Assembly (NCBI RefSeq): GCF_000513275.1
Contig: NZ_CBVJ010000099.1
Span: 29,097 to 93,096, forward strand
DNA length: 64,000 nucleotides
Direction: 5' to 3'
Origin: Paenibacillus gorillae
GTDB lineage: Bacteria > Bacillota > Bacilli > Paenibacillales > Paenibacillaceae
In this document: positions 54,701-63,902 of the stretch, piece after piece
How the letters are laid out: each line of letters opens with the position of its first letter
How positions within the stretch are numbered: position 1 is the first letter of the stretch
The notes under the pieces: generated by a model
Told to the model about the DNA's origin: nothing
Databases searched by the model: none
Seen by the model: only the letters and a program-made list of their open reading frames with translations
Translations under genes and position numbers: made by a program

Positions 54701-55483
54701 CTAAAGCCTGATAATACTTGATGGCCGTTTACTACGAGCAATAAATGCGATCATCACAACTTGAATGATAGTCACAATAATGGAAAATTCCAAATGATTG
54801 AAAAGGAATATCAAAGATGAAAAAATAGCCAGTCCAATTGCGCCCAAACGTTTGGCTCCTTGATTCGCCATTTCACGCTTCAAAAACCAATAGATAACAC
54901 CCGCAGCCAAAGTTACTGAAATAAAAATAGAAACGCCAAAGAGCAAATAATTAAACTTAACCCACCAACCAGCCCCCTGCATAACAAGGGTTCCAACAAA
55001 TAGAACATACATTGTAATTATTGCGAAAAGTATGAGCGGCCATATTGGCGCGTACAGCCTTTTTGCATAAACCAACCAGTCGCCATTATCCTCCGTCACC
55101 TTTTCCAATTGCTTGCTAAGCTTATCAACTTCATTAACCGTTAAGGCTTGCAGAGAATATAACAGCGACGGATCAAAATTTTTATAATAATCCCTAACTA
55201 CCGTGCGCTGCATATTAGTCAGATGAGGGCCGCACTCCCCCAACAATGCAAGCATCTGTTGTTTGCTCTCTTGACTGTTAAGATGAAGTACACTTGCAAT
55301 ACTTAACTCCAGCTTCGTAAACAGCCCCTGCTTCAATTGAATGCTCTTCAGCTTCTCCTGCTCTTCACGGTCGATCATACTTTTAAACTGCTTGTACATC
55401 CATACCAATATCGTACCCACGATTGATATGATAAGTGTTTCTGTTGAATTCGCTTTTAAGAAAGCCGCAATTTCTGCCCACAT
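54701..55483 (-). CDS. Membrane protein of unknown function
   Basis: 260 residues. One N-terminal membrane helix (about 15-33, TLIISIVGTILVWMYKQF), a charged cytoplasmic stretch with coiled-coil tendency (about 34-130), then four helices toward the C-terminus (about 145-168, 175-197, 211-230, 231-250). No motif is recognised. It faces the response regulator gene, 16 bases from its stop. The helix-linker-helices layout is seen in some stress and defence effectors, but nothing specific supports that here. Confidence 0.75.
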   Translation of the reverse strand: MWAEIAAFLKANSTETLIISIVGTILVWMYKQFKSMIDREEQEKLKSIQLKQGLFTKLELSIASVLHLNSQESKQQMLALLGECGPHLTNMQRTVVRDYYKNFDPSLLYSLQALTVNEVDKLSKQLEKVTEDNGDWLVYAKRLYAPIWPLILFAIITMYVLFVGTLVMQGAGWWVKFNYLLFGVSIFISVTLAAGVIYWFLKREMANQGAKRLGAIGLAIFSSLIFLFNHLEFSIIVTIIQVVMIAFIARSKRPSSIIRL

Positions 55484-55525
55484 CGTTATGTCCGCCCCTA
55501 TTTCTCTTGATTAATTAGTACAATC

Positions 55526-55630
55526 CTATGCCCGCATCTTCTGCTGCTGATATTCCAGAATCGACTGATAACAGTCAATTGACCTTTTCAAGCTGGATAT
55601 GGATCTTTCATTTAAATCGGGCCATTTCAT
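55526..55630 (-). CDS. Small protein of 34 residues, unknown
   Basis: A short reading frame with an excellent ribosome binding site: AAGGAGGGTGGCT directly before the ATG at 55630. The product MKWPDLNERSISSLKRSID continues to a Gln-rich helix and ends QKMRA. It is hydrophilic and probably one amphipathic helix. It lies alone between the membrane protein and the PIN-like gene. No family is recognised; the strong start signal is the main support. Confidence 0.6.
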   Translation of the reverse strand: MKWPDLNERSISSLKRSIDCYQSILEYQQQKMRA

Positions 55631-55754
55631 AGCCACCCTCCTTCACGAAAAACATGCTACCGTAATATTCCATATGAGGTTTAAAATATCCTTCGACAAC
55701 AAAGAATCTACCTGCCGACTTGTTGGATGGGTGACTGCATGGCCCCTATCAAAT

Positions 55755-55790
55755 AACCCGAACTCCTGAGAGCTCGGGTTGTCTGTTTTT
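55755..55790. terminator. Hairpin after the PIN-like gene
   Basis: AACCCGAACTC-CTGA-GAGCTCGGGTT pairs at 10 of 11 positions. A T-rich run (GTCTGTTTTTG) follows on the plus strand; the minus-strand side, facing the PIN gene's end, is weaker (ATTTGAT). Confidence 0.6.
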
Positions 55791-55798
55791 GTCATCTG

Positions 55799-56926
55799 TC
55801 ACTCCAAAACCTTAGTATTATATATAGATATAAATCCCTTTTCCATGTTATAAAACCAATCACTCTTAAAATCTTCTTCTTTATTAACCAAATGCTGAGT
55901 TGAAGCTGTCACATTTATTTTCATTTTCAAACTGTGTTCATTCTCTAACCAAAAATCATCACTAAACGTGATCCCCTTCTCTTCTAAAATTTGATTCACT
56001 TTTCCCCTTAATTGATTTAACAGATTTAAAGTGAAACCATCAAGTTGGATCTCTATAGACAGCTCAAATTTAAAGCTCCCTTCAATGAAAAATACTTCAC
56101 TACTTTCCGAGATTTTGAGTCTCTCTACTTTCATTAAATTAATCTTGTCATAACTAATATCACTCAAAAAGCTATCCGTCAGCAGCTCCCACTGAGCGAC
56201 TTCGGTATTTCTAATATAATTAAGCAGCTTTGTTGAGTATAACTGACCGTCGAATCCCAAATCAGAGCCCTCTCGCTGGAATGTGATTTTATCGATATGC
56301 TCGTCAAACACTTCATTGATGTTTGAAAATACTGTAATTTCTTCGCATGCATAATCCTTATGCAGAAAATTCTTGCCTTTCGTTTGGACAAAGTCTTTCA
56401 CATTATTAGTAACAAAGATGACATTTCCAACGTCCCGCTCCGAAATCCATTGCTTAATGGCTTCAATGATTAAATAGTCTTTATACCCTTTTTCCTTGCA
56501 GCTCTCGTCTTTAAAAGGAAATTGCCGATCATAAATCCTCTGTATTATGCTTTCATGGGCAACCTTCGGGTAATCAATAATTTCAATGTTATGATTAGCT
56601 ATAAATTCACGAACATTTTGTTGATACAATTGATGCCTTGCATTCGCGTCTGATCTAAGTCCCTCCTCGATTGTTTGAATAGACTTTTTCCTATCCTTGT
56701 TATAGTAGAGGTTCCTTGATTTCTTATAGGCTGAAATCACTTCATTAATTTCTCTGTTGCTATTAATTTTGAAATTCCCAAAGCATTCATCAAGTGTAAT
56801 TTGGGTTATCGCAATCTTTAACCCCATAAGATCCATAAACCAAACTAGTTTTTTCAACTGCTCATTATTCAGTTCCAAATCTTGCAGCAAAATATTCGAG
56901 TCTAATATTACGTACACAACCCGCAC
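55799..56926 (-). CDS. PIN-like ribonuclease-fold protein (DUF4935-like)
   Basis: 375 residues, AT-rich. The PIN active-site acids are in place: Asp in VILDSNILL, Glu in TLDECFGNF, Asp in GYKDYLIIEA and the C-terminal FVTNNVKDF block, over residues 1-190. The remaining half (about 200-375) is a beta-rich domain with no recognised family. PIN domains cut RNA and occur in toxins and phage-defence effectors. The GTG start at 56926 has AAAGGA six bases upstream. It has no small antitoxin gene directly before it. Confidence 0.82.
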   Translation of the reverse strand: MRVVYVILDSNILLQDLELNNEQLKKLVWFMDLMGLKIAITQITLDECFGNFKINSNREINEVISAYKKSRNLYYNKDRKKSIQTIEEGLRSDANARHQLYQQNVREFIANHNIEIIDYPKVAHESIIQRIYDRQFPFKDESCKEKGYKDYLIIEAIKQWISERDVGNVIFVTNNVKDFVQTKGKNFLHKDYACEEITVFSNINEVFDEHIDKITFQREGSDLGFDGQLYSTKLLNYIRNTEVAQWELLTDSFLSDISYDKINLMKVERLKISESSEVFFIEGSFKFELSIEIQLDGFTLNLLNQLRGKVNQILEEKGITFSDDFWLENEHSLKMKINVTASTQHLVNKEEDFKSDWFYNMEKGFISIYNTKVLE

Positions 56927-56947
56927 CCCAATTCCTTTTTCATTGCC

Positions 56948-57943
56948 TTACTTCACACGCACAACGACTTTTCCTTTTGCTCTGCCAGTCTCCAAATAGG
57001 CAAACGCTTGAGCCGTATCGTGAAAATCAAATGTTTTATCGATTACAGGCTTAATTTGATTGGCCTCTATTCGTTGTTTGATGGAGAACAAATCCAGCCC
57101 GCTGGGCTTCATATAATGGTAGTGATAGTCCACCTTATTTTTTGCCGCTAATGCATTCATCCTTCTGCCGACGACCGAAAACAATACTGTTTTCAGTGGC
57201 CCCAGCCCCGCTTCTCTCGCAAAATTGCCGCCAGGCAGCCCTGCAATCGACACAAGCTTGCCTTGAGGCTTTAATACGGTAAAAGATTTCTTCAAGACGT
57301 CGCCGCCTAACGTGTCATACACTGCATCGTAATCTTGAATGATATGCTCAAACTGCTCCTGCTTATAATTAATTACGAGATCAGCGCCCAGCCGCTTTAC
57401 CAAATCATAGCCATTCTCGCTTGTAGTCGTAGCTACATAAGCACCCATTGCTTTCGCCAATTGAATAGCAAATGTGCCAATGCCGCCCGCTCCAGCATGA
57501 ATCAATAGCTTTTGACCCTTTTGGAGCGCCATGACGTCTGTAAAAGCTTGATAGGTTGTCAGTCCAATCAGCGGAATTGAGGCTGCTTCTTCGAAACTTA
57601 TATTATGAGGCTTCAACGAAACCTCGTCCTCATGAACCGAAATATATTCCGCGAGCGTACCGATCCGGCTACCGCGAGGTCTGCCGTATACTTCATCACC
57701 GATGCTGAATTTCCTAACTTTAGAACCTATTGCAGTAACAACACCGGCTAGGTCATGTCCCAGTATTAGCGGAAAATCATAGCTCTGAATCATTCTCAGC
57801 AGTCCGTCTCTCAGCTTGTAATCAATCGGGTTTAAGCTTGCTGCGTAAACCTCAACTCGAACGTCATGCTCACCAAGCTCGGACAGCGGCATTTCAGCGA
57901 CACGCAGCGGCTTTTTATAACCCTCAATAACGATAGCCTTCAT
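56948..57943 (-). CDS. NADPH:quinone oxidoreductase-like, zinc-free medium-chain reductase
   Basis: 331 residues from ATG 57943. GroES-like domain with LNPIDYKLRDG and GHDLAGVV, cofactor motif AGAGGIGTFAIQLAKAMG, and no structural-zinc cysteines, as in the quinone oxidoreductase branch. It reduces quinones or enones with NADPH. Single gene; GGGAGGGG lies about 11 bases upstream, and a TTG three codons earlier is an alternative start. Confidence 0.9.
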   Translation of the reverse strand: MKAIVIEGYKKPLRVAEMPLSELGEHDVRVEVYAASLNPIDYKLRDGLLRMIQSYDFPLILGHDLAGVVTAIGSKVRKFSIGDEVYGRPRGSRIGTLAEYISVHEDEVSLKPHNISFEEAASIPLIGLTTYQAFTDVMALQKGQKLLIHAGAGGIGTFAIQLAKAMGAYVATTTSENGYDLVKRLGADLVINYKQEQFEHIIQDYDAVYDTLGGDVLKKSFTVLKPQGKLVSIAGLPGGNFAREAGLGPLKTVLFSVVGRRMNALAAKNKVDYHYHYMKPSGLDLFSIKQRIEANQIKPVIDKTFDFHDTAQAFAYLETGRAKGKVVVRVK

Positions 57944-58007
57944 GACTGACAAATCCCCTCCCTGTTAACTTTAATCTATTTTATCGGCAGAACCACTTTT
58001 ATCTCCC

Positions 58008-58030
58008 GGCACGCGGTGCCGTCGCGGCAC
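58008..58030. other. GC-rich overlapping hairpins
   Basis: GGCAC-GCG-GTGCC and GTGCCG-TCG-CGGCAC share the middle arm and exclude each other. They lie in an otherwise AT-rich spacer between the GH9 and quinone-reductase genes. Function unclear. Confidence 0.3.
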
Positions 58031-58207
58031 ACGGTGGTCGGTCGCACGTCGTATTTGTAACGTTAGTTTATATCATTATAGCGTTTAGAAAAAACAAAAA
58101 AGCCATTGAATTCCAAAAGGATTAAACAAAAGCCGCCCATCTTGCAACGGTTTTCCCTTTTGAGATCAATGACTTTATCTAACAGAAGGTGACGATTATG
58201 ATGCTGC

Positions 58208-60607
58208 TCAAGCCTCGTGCCGCTTATCATACGCGTACAAGTCGGAGAGCAGTGACAGCCATTTGCCCGCAAGACCAACCCATACTTCCTTGTAGGTGGC
58301 ATTGTTCATTTGTGGCCAGTACGGAATATCCTCGTTCTCGAAGGTTTGTACGCCTACCGGAATTTCGCCTACGATTTCTCCGCTAAGCACGCTGTACTGC
58401 TGGGCGAAGTTATAGCCCTCGCCGTACATCAGCGATTGACCGAACGGATTCTTGCCGACTACCCACTGCAGCTGACTCTCAGCAATCGAGATCAGCTCCT
58501 GGTCCTCAAGCAGCATGCCCGCCAAAGACGCGGCCTTGCCCGTAGATAGAACGATTGCTGTATTTCCCTTGAACGAGAACCAGACCGGAAACCGCTTCAA
58601 GTAATAATCGTCGTTCAGAGGGACGCCCTGCTTCAATTGCTCCGTATACCACGCTTTCGCCTCTTCTCCGACCAGCAAATGCTGGAGCGCGAAGCTTTCG
58701 CGGTCCTCGTTCTCGTCCACGCGGTAGATGCCGCTTGAAAGCATAGGATACGGCGCGGTAAAAGCGGTCAGAAACTTGATATATTCCCCGTAGCTTCGGA
58801 CAGATTCCAGCCAGCCGTCGCGCTTGCCATGCTCGGGCTGCGTCTTCAGAATTTCGTCGAAAGCCTGCAAATACAGATGCTCTCTAGCCTGGTGATTGAA
58901 ATGCTGAACGACCTTCTTCTCCGGCGTCCGGTAGAAGAAGCCGGCTACGGTCTTGCCGTCGTCGGTTCGAATGCCGGCAAGCTCTTGCGAATCGATCACA
59001 TAGTCCAAATATTCGACAGCCTTGCCAGCATAGGAGGCTTCGCCCGTCAACCGGTATTGAAGCGATGCCGACCAGGATGCCGTGGCCATGAACAAGCTTT
59101 CCGAGCTCATGTAGGTATGCTCCCAGAAGATTGGCTTCGGCGCGAAGCCTTTAAGCTCGAATTGCTCCACCGCATAATTAAAGTCCTGGACCGCGCAGGC
59201 CGCTAATTTATCCCGAAGCTGATCCCCATCCTCCATGAACAAGGCGATCTGTGCTTCGATGCCGGAGAGGATGAAGTTTTCATACGGGTTGTTGTGTACG
59301 CGGGCCGTCATATCGTCCATATTGCCCATGATGCCGTCCGACCAGATTCGGATCCCTGCGCTTGTTGCCCGGTAGCCGTCGCCGAATCGGGTTTTCAGAA
59401 TGAAGTCTATGCCCCATTCTCCCTCTTCGACAAGACGAAGGTACAACGGATAGTTGCTCTCCTTCACCTGATGGGCCATCTCGTAGAGAGCGCTTGCCAC
59501 CTCTGCCGTCTGCACCAGCTGCTGGGATACATCGCCCGCATCATGCCATCCCCCGTTGAAAATGATCGTGCCGCCGTTATGCCGGGCAAGAATATCCCCA
59601 TGGCAGCTGCCGTGAATGCCGTGTACCGGACAGCCGCAGCGCTCGCAATAGATAAAATTAATCGATTTCCAGATCGAATCTTCCCACCGGTCCGCCGCTC
59701 CGCCAATCTCGAAAGGTTTGGTCAGCAGCTCACCCACCCGGACGATGTACTTCCCTTTCTCCTTAAGTGCGGAAAAGTCTACGACGGAGAAGCTGCCGAT
59801 AGAGGTGCTTATATGATTAACGGGACCGGTGAACTTTACCTCTCCCGTCTCGAGCTCGATAACGGTAAAAGCTGATGTCTGCTGCTCCGCCAAAATCATC
59901 GTTTTAGGCTGGTCCACACTATAGCCGTTGTGAGAAAAAATGATATCCTTACTTCTCGGCTGCCATCCTTTTGAAATATTCGGGTAGGCAACTCTTTCCA
60001 GATAGACGTTGCGAATGAGATATTTCATCGTGTCGCCGCTCGCACGGTCTTTGCCGTACATATCGTAGCCAAACTCAAGCTCGGTAATCCCGTCCCGCGG
60101 CAGGTCTGGAATTTCCATCGAGCATGCATTCCATTGGCGATTTTTCAAATTGATAACATTGGACCCTTCCCGATTATAAATATCAGGGATTTTGATCATG
60201 CCGTCATTTTTAATTTTTACTCGAATATGCGGGTTGGACATCCCGCTGCAGTCCGGGAAAATTTCGAAGGAAATCCGGTTGAACCTCTCCCAGTTTTCAT
60301 GCTCGAACGTCCGATAGATGCCTACATGCCCGTAAGTACTGTAATCTCCGTCGCTGGGCGAACCCTCCGGCCATGTATCCATGACAAACGGGGAAGTCAG
60401 CTGCAACAGCCCGCCTTCAAGCACGCTTGATGCCCCGAGTCCGCTATGTGTCCAGCGATCGCCCCCCGCAGCCCCGTCGAGAATGACTACCCTGTCCAAT
60501 ACTTCCTTCTTCAAGCTGTCCGCTTCCAATGACGCGCTCTCATCCACCTTGAGCGGTCTGTGAATCAGATTGGACCGTTCAAGCTCACGTGCTATTTTCG
60601 TTGCCAT
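58208..60607 (-). CDS. Glycoside hydrolase family 9 enzyme, cytoplasmic
   Basis: 799 residues. About 40-205: a jelly-roll-like domain with carbohydrate-binding look. About 215-302: the CelD_N immunoglobulin-like domain. About 308-799: the GH9 (alpha/alpha)6 barrel with the catalytic base pair D356/D359 in GGWHDAGD and the likely acid E774 in NATYKEVWVG. A Cys cluster (YCERCGCPVHG) marks the barrel start. There is no signal peptide, unusual for a cellulase-type enzyme, so it may act as an exo-glycosidase on imported oligosaccharides. Last gene of its operon. Confidence 0.9.
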   Translation of the reverse strand: MATKIARELERSNLIHRPLKVDESASLEADSLKKEVLDRVVILDGAAGGDRWTHSGLGASSVLEGGLLQLTSPFVMDTWPEGSPSDGDYSTYGHVGIYRTFEHENWERFNRISFEIFPDCSGMSNPHIRVKIKNDGMIKIPDIYNREGSNVINLKNRQWNACSMEIPDLPRDGITELEFGYDMYGKDRASGDTMKYLIRNVYLERVAYPNISKGWQPRSKDIIFSHNGYSVDQPKTMILAEQQTSAFTVIELETGEVKFTGPVNHISTSIGSFSVVDFSALKEKGKYIVRVGELLTKPFEIGGAADRWEDSIWKSINFIYCERCGCPVHGIHGSCHGDILARHNGGTIIFNGGWHDAGDVSQQLVQTAEVASALYEMAHQVKESNYPLYLRLVEEGEWGIDFILKTRFGDGYRATSAGIRIWSDGIMGNMDDMTARVHNNPYENFILSGIEAQIALFMEDGDQLRDKLAACAVQDFNYAVEQFELKGFAPKPIFWEHTYMSSESLFMATASWSASLQYRLTGEASYAGKAVEYLDYVIDSQELAGIRTDDGKTVAGFFYRTPEKKVVQHFNHQAREHLYLQAFDEILKTQPEHGKRDGWLESVRSYGEYIKFLTAFTAPYPMLSSGIYRVDENEDRESFALQHLLVGEEAKAWYTEQLKQGVPLNDDYYLKRFPVWFSFKGNTAIVLSTGKAASLAGMLLEDQELISIAESQLQWVVGKNPFGQSLMYGEGYNFAQQYSVLSGEIVGEIPVGVQTFENEDIPYWPQMNNATYKEVWVGLAGKWLSLLSDLYAYDKRHEA

Positions 60608-60629
60608 GAATTCGTTATCCCTCCCCCTG

Positions 60630-61586
60630 TTACGCTTCCTGCATGGTCATCGACCGTATAGCGAGCCTTGAGGCCCCCTTCAATCCGATAAAGGCCTCGT
60701 CGATTGTTGACTTCTTCACACCGTTAATAACGAAACGCACCGTCTTCGCCTGCAGCCGGGACTGCAGCTTATCCACAAACCAGCTCCCGCTAACAACGCC
60801 GCCGCCAAGCACGACAGTGTCCGGATCGGAGAAGCGGACCATATTCATAATCGTATCTGCTACAGCCTGCAGCGCGGTATCCACAACCTCGATGCAGAGC
60901 CGATCACCTTGATCGTAGCCTGCAAAAATGTCTGCGACGTCTACCCGGCCTTCGTCCGGGATGACAATGACCGAATCGGGATAAGTCGGCTTCAGCGCAA
61001 CGATCCGATTGTGCATCCCGAGACCGGAAGCGAGCGGCTCCACGCAGCCCTTTCTTCCGCATACACATTGAACATCGCTATTATTATCTACGACATGATG
61101 CCCAACCTCGCCTGCATTGAAATGCCCGCCAATAATCGGCTTGCCGTTTACTACGCTGCGCGCAGCAATCCCTGTACCGATATTCATATAAATAAAATTG
61201 TCCGAATAGGTGCCGCAGCCCCATTCCTGCTCTGCAAGCGTTGCGCAGTAGACATCGTTGCCGATTGTGCACGGCAATGCGAACTGCTCGCCGATTCTCC
61301 GGGCGAGCTCCATCGGCCGGCTTCTGGAAGGATCGATTTCGAACCAGATCCCCTCGCTCGTATTGACCCGTCCTACTACACCGATACCGATTGCCGCTGC
61401 TTCGCGCTGCAGTCCCACTTCCTTGATGTAATCTTCTAGGGCTGCCGTCAACATCTCAAACACTTGTTCTTGCGATACCACCTCGGATTCATAAACCTTG
61501 CTTCCGAGCACTTCACCGCCTGGCGAAACTTCTCCGATCAAGATTTTGGTTCCTCCGAAATCAATAGCCAGTACAGACTTCTCCAT
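60630..61586 (-). CDS. ROK-family sugar kinase
   Basis: 318 residues. ATP site D9-F-G-G-T-K, a second phosphate loop near IGTGIAARSV, and the ROK zinc signature GHHVV...CVCGRKGCVE. It phosphorylates a hexose such as glucose, mannose, allose or N-acetylmannosamine using ATP. No helix-turn-helix, so it is an enzyme and not a repressor. Lies 22 bases before the GH9 gene in the same operon and would phosphorylate the released sugar. Confidence 0.92.
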   Translation of the reverse strand: MEKSVLAIDFGGTKILIGEVSPGGEVLGSKVYESEVVSQEQVFEMLTAALEDYIKEVGLQREAAAIGIGVVGRVNTSEGIWFEIDPSRSRPMELARRIGEQFALPCTIGNDVYCATLAEQEWGCGTYSDNFIYMNIGTGIAARSVVNGKPIIGGHFNAGEVGHHVVDNNSDVQCVCGRKGCVEPLASGLGMHNRIVALKPTYPDSVIVIPDEGRVDVADIFAGYDQGDRLCIEVVDTALQAVADTIMNMVRFSDPDTVVLGGGVVSGSWFVDKLQSRLQAKTVRFVINGVKKSTIDEAFIGLKGASRLAIRSMTMQEA

Positions 61587-61613
61587 GGTGTTTCCTCCTG
61601 CGAACGGTCTGTT

Positions 61614-62024
61614 TTAAGCGTCATCCTGAATGAATTCAACGAGCTCGCCGCCGGGCGCGCGAACATAGGAGAAGCTCAAGCTGACGATTTCACCTGCACG
61701 GGTTGGAATATTGCTATGGCGCGGAACGCCAAGAGGCGTTGCTCCCGCCGCCACAGCCCGACGTACCGATTCCTCGATATCCGCTGTGCGAACCGCAAGA
61801 TGCTCCCACATTCCATCGATAAATTCCCTTTTCGTTTCGTAGATTTCCAGAAAATCTCCGTCACCCAGATCCACGAGCACCGCATGATCCTCTTCTCCGT
61901 CCTTGCCCCATTCCACGACAAAGCGTGCACCGAGTCCTTCCATATAAAACTTGACTGTACTTTCTATATCCTTAGTCTTTAAGCAAACATGATGGATACC
62001 CTGCTTTTTAGTTGTCGTATACAT
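61614..62024 (-). CDS. VOC-superfamily (glyoxalase/dioxygenase-fold) protein
   Basis: 136 residues from ATG 62024, with TTGGAG upstream. Two VOC repeats: GIHHVCLKTKDIESTVKFYMEGLG and MWEHLAVRTADIEESVRRA. Possible metal ligands are H17 in the first strand, the acidic LEIYE and the terminal ELVEF. The family includes isomerases, dioxygenases and resistance proteins. Located inside the operon four bases after a dehydrogenase gene, so a sugar-isomerising role is possible. Confidence 0.87.
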   Translation of the reverse strand: MYTTTKKQGIHHVCLKTKDIESTVKFYMEGLGARFVVEWGKDGEEDHAVLVDLGDGDFLEIYETKREFIDGMWEHLAVRTADIEESVRRAVAAGATPLGVPRHSNIPTRAGEIVSLSFSYVRAPGGELVEFIQDDA

Positions 62025-62028
62025 CGTC

Positions 62029-63012
62029 TCAGCTCCAATCAAAAATAACGCATGGTTTCGTCAATGCACCGTCTGCGATTCCCGCATACACTTCTCCACA
62101 TGCGCTTGGCGCATAGCTCTCATAAATGTTCTCGACCTGAATCAGCCCATCGCGAATCCATTCCATGGCTTTCCTGATGCTGCCGGTATTGCTGTTGGGA
62201 TGAAACTCCGAAGAATGTCGCGGAAGGGACCACTCCCAACCCGAATTAACCTGGACGTATCCATAGAAAATGCTCCGCAGCAAATCATGCGCGAACTTGT
62301 CCGTCGAACGGAACCATGGCACGCCGACCAAATAAAGCTCACCGCCTTTGCGCAGGTTGTCAAGCAAGGAGTACACCGCTTCCTCCCTGCCTGAGCAGTC
62401 TATCGCCAAACCGGCGGTCCCTTTCAATAGCGGCACTTCTTCCGGCGAGGCATGAACATGTCGCAACCCGCAAGAGCGGGCGGTTTCCCTGCGGCCCTCG
62501 TTCGGATCGAAGGCATAAACCTCATAGCCGCAGTGCTGCATGACTTGAGCGCACATGAGGCCCACGATGCCAAGTCCCGTTACCATAACCGATTCCGTCG
62601 GACGGATTCTGGAATGAATCATAGAAGTCATCGATACGGCCGGGAATCGGCCGATCACGGCATGCTCCGGCTTCATTCCCTCCGGCACGGGAATATAATC
62701 ATTGAATTTGACCCGGCTGTACGCCTGATGCGGGGACAACGCAAGAACACGCTCGCCTGCTTTCACATTCGTAATGCCTTCCCCTACCTCGAGCACCTCA
62801 AGAATAGCGGCATAGCCGGTCTCTACCGGATACTTCATTCCCCCGGTGTAGTCCTTGTAAGCGCCCATCTCCGAGCCGTTCGAAACGAGCGATACGATCG
62901 TTCGTCCTATAATTTCATCGGACGCAAGCGGCGACGAATCCCAATCGCACTGCACAAGCGACGCTTGCTGCTGGCCCGTGAATCTGATCGCTTGATTTGT
63001 CTGTATCACCAT
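62029..63012 (-). CDS. Medium-chain dehydrogenase, non-canonical zinc site
   Basis: 327 residues. The cofactor motif is GLGIVGLMCAQVM and the GroES-like region is recognisable (VKAGERVLALSPHQAY), but the usual catalytic cysteine block reads SNGSEMGAY and no structural zinc lobe is present. Such bacterial sugar-operon dehydrogenases act on keto-sugar or inositol-like substrates. The ATG at 63012 follows GGGAGAGG. It sits between the TIM-barrel and VOC genes. Confidence 0.85.
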   Translation of the reverse strand: MVIQTNQAIRFTGQQQASLVQCDWDSSPLASDEIIGRTIVSLVSNGSEMGAYKDYTGGMKYPVETGYAAILEVLEVGEGITNVKAGERVLALSPHQAYSRVKFNDYIPVPEGMKPEHAVIGRFPAVSMTSMIHSRIRPTESVMVTGLGIVGLMCAQVMQHCGYEVYAFDPNEGRRETARSCGLRHVHASPEEVPLLKGTAGLAIDCSGREEAVYSLLDNLRKGGELYLVGVPWFRSTDKFAHDLLRSIFYGYVQVNSGWEWSLPRHSSEFHPNSNTGSIRKAMEWIRDGLIQVENIYESYAPSACGEVYAGIADGALTKPCVIFDWS

Positions 63013-63061
63013 AACCTCTCCCACTGGCTTCTCAGCCTCTAAATGTCACATCTATGGTCTG

Positions 63062-63883
63062 CTAAATTCCTCTGTCTTCATCCGCCTGAAGCCGGCTCAA
63101 CTGCTCCATCATTCCGGCATAACACCGTTCCGTGCCATCGAACTGAGGATACTCGGTCTCCGATTCATGCTCTACAATCAGCCACTCGGTTCCCGAGCGA
63201 ATGCATGCCTCAAGAATAGCCGGCCAGTCGTTGTCATCCGTAGCGCTGCCGATGAAGGTCTCGTGACCAAGCTTGCCGGAGAACGGCTTGCAGTGCACAA
63301 GCTCTACTCTTCCCGGATGATCCCCAATAACCTGAGCGGGATCCGCCTCCGCTTCAATGCAATTGCCCGTATCCAGCTCTAGAATGACGCCGGAATCGGT
63401 ACGCTCGCTAAGAATCGACCACGGTGTCAGCTCTCCGAAATGCGTATCGAATTCATGCGCATGGGTATGGTAGCCGATGCGGAAATTCCTCTCTTCTGCC
63501 AGCTTCGCAAGTTCGTTGATGCGAGCTGCGTACTGCACCCACACCTCCGCGCAATCCTCGCTCTGCTTATGTCCGATTTCCCAAGGGCCGCCCAAGGCCG
63601 GGATAACAATACGAGTCGTTCCTGCGCGGGTATGGTAGTCCAGCGTTGCTTCAATCGTATCCGCCTGCAGCAATTTCCATTCCGTATGCCAGCCGCAGTT
63701 GACGAGTCCGATTTCCTCCAGCAAAGCTTTAATCTTCTCCGGTTCGTGATCGAACGGGCCGTAGAATTCCACCCCTTCATAGCCGATAACCTTGACTCTG
63801 CGCAGCGTCGACTCCAGATCTCTCTGAAGCTCCTTGTATACCGAATACAATCCTAATGCAACCGATATCGAACCCACCGACAC
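63062..63883 (-). CDS. Sugar phosphate isomerase/epimerase family TIM barrel
   Basis: 273 residues. Blocks RIGYHTHAHEF, VILELDTGNCIEAEADP, VELVHCKPFSG and WLIVEHESE give the metal-binding residues in the style of the IolE/ThuA-associated branch. The GTG at 63883 has AAGGGAG six bases upstream. It follows a ThuA-type gene and precedes a dehydrogenase, repeating a combination seen in the 14-gene operon. Confidence 0.88.
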   Translation of the reverse strand: MSVGSISVALGLYSVYKELQRDLESTLRRVKVIGYEGVEFYGPFDHEPEKIKALLEEIGLVNCGWHTEWKLLQADTIEATLDYHTRAGTTRIVIPALGGPWEIGHKQSEDCAEVWVQYAARINELAKLAEERNFRIGYHTHAHEFDTHFGELTPWSILSERTDSGVILELDTGNCIEAEADPAQVIGDHPGRVELVHCKPFSGKLGHETFIGSATDDNDWPAILEACIRSGTEWLIVEHESETEYPQFDGTERCYAGMMEQLSRLQADEDRGI

Positions 63884-63902
63884 ATCGCTCCCTTGTTATT
63901 CT

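Noticed and set aside
54701..55630. Membrane protein plus 34-residue gene as a toxin-antitoxin pair
   Set aside because: Spacing, order and sequences show no feature of known pairs; only proximity would support it.
44140..56926. Prophage or transposon as the source of the accessory block
   Set aside because: No integrase, transposase, phage structural gene, tRNA end or flanking duplication was seen in the window.
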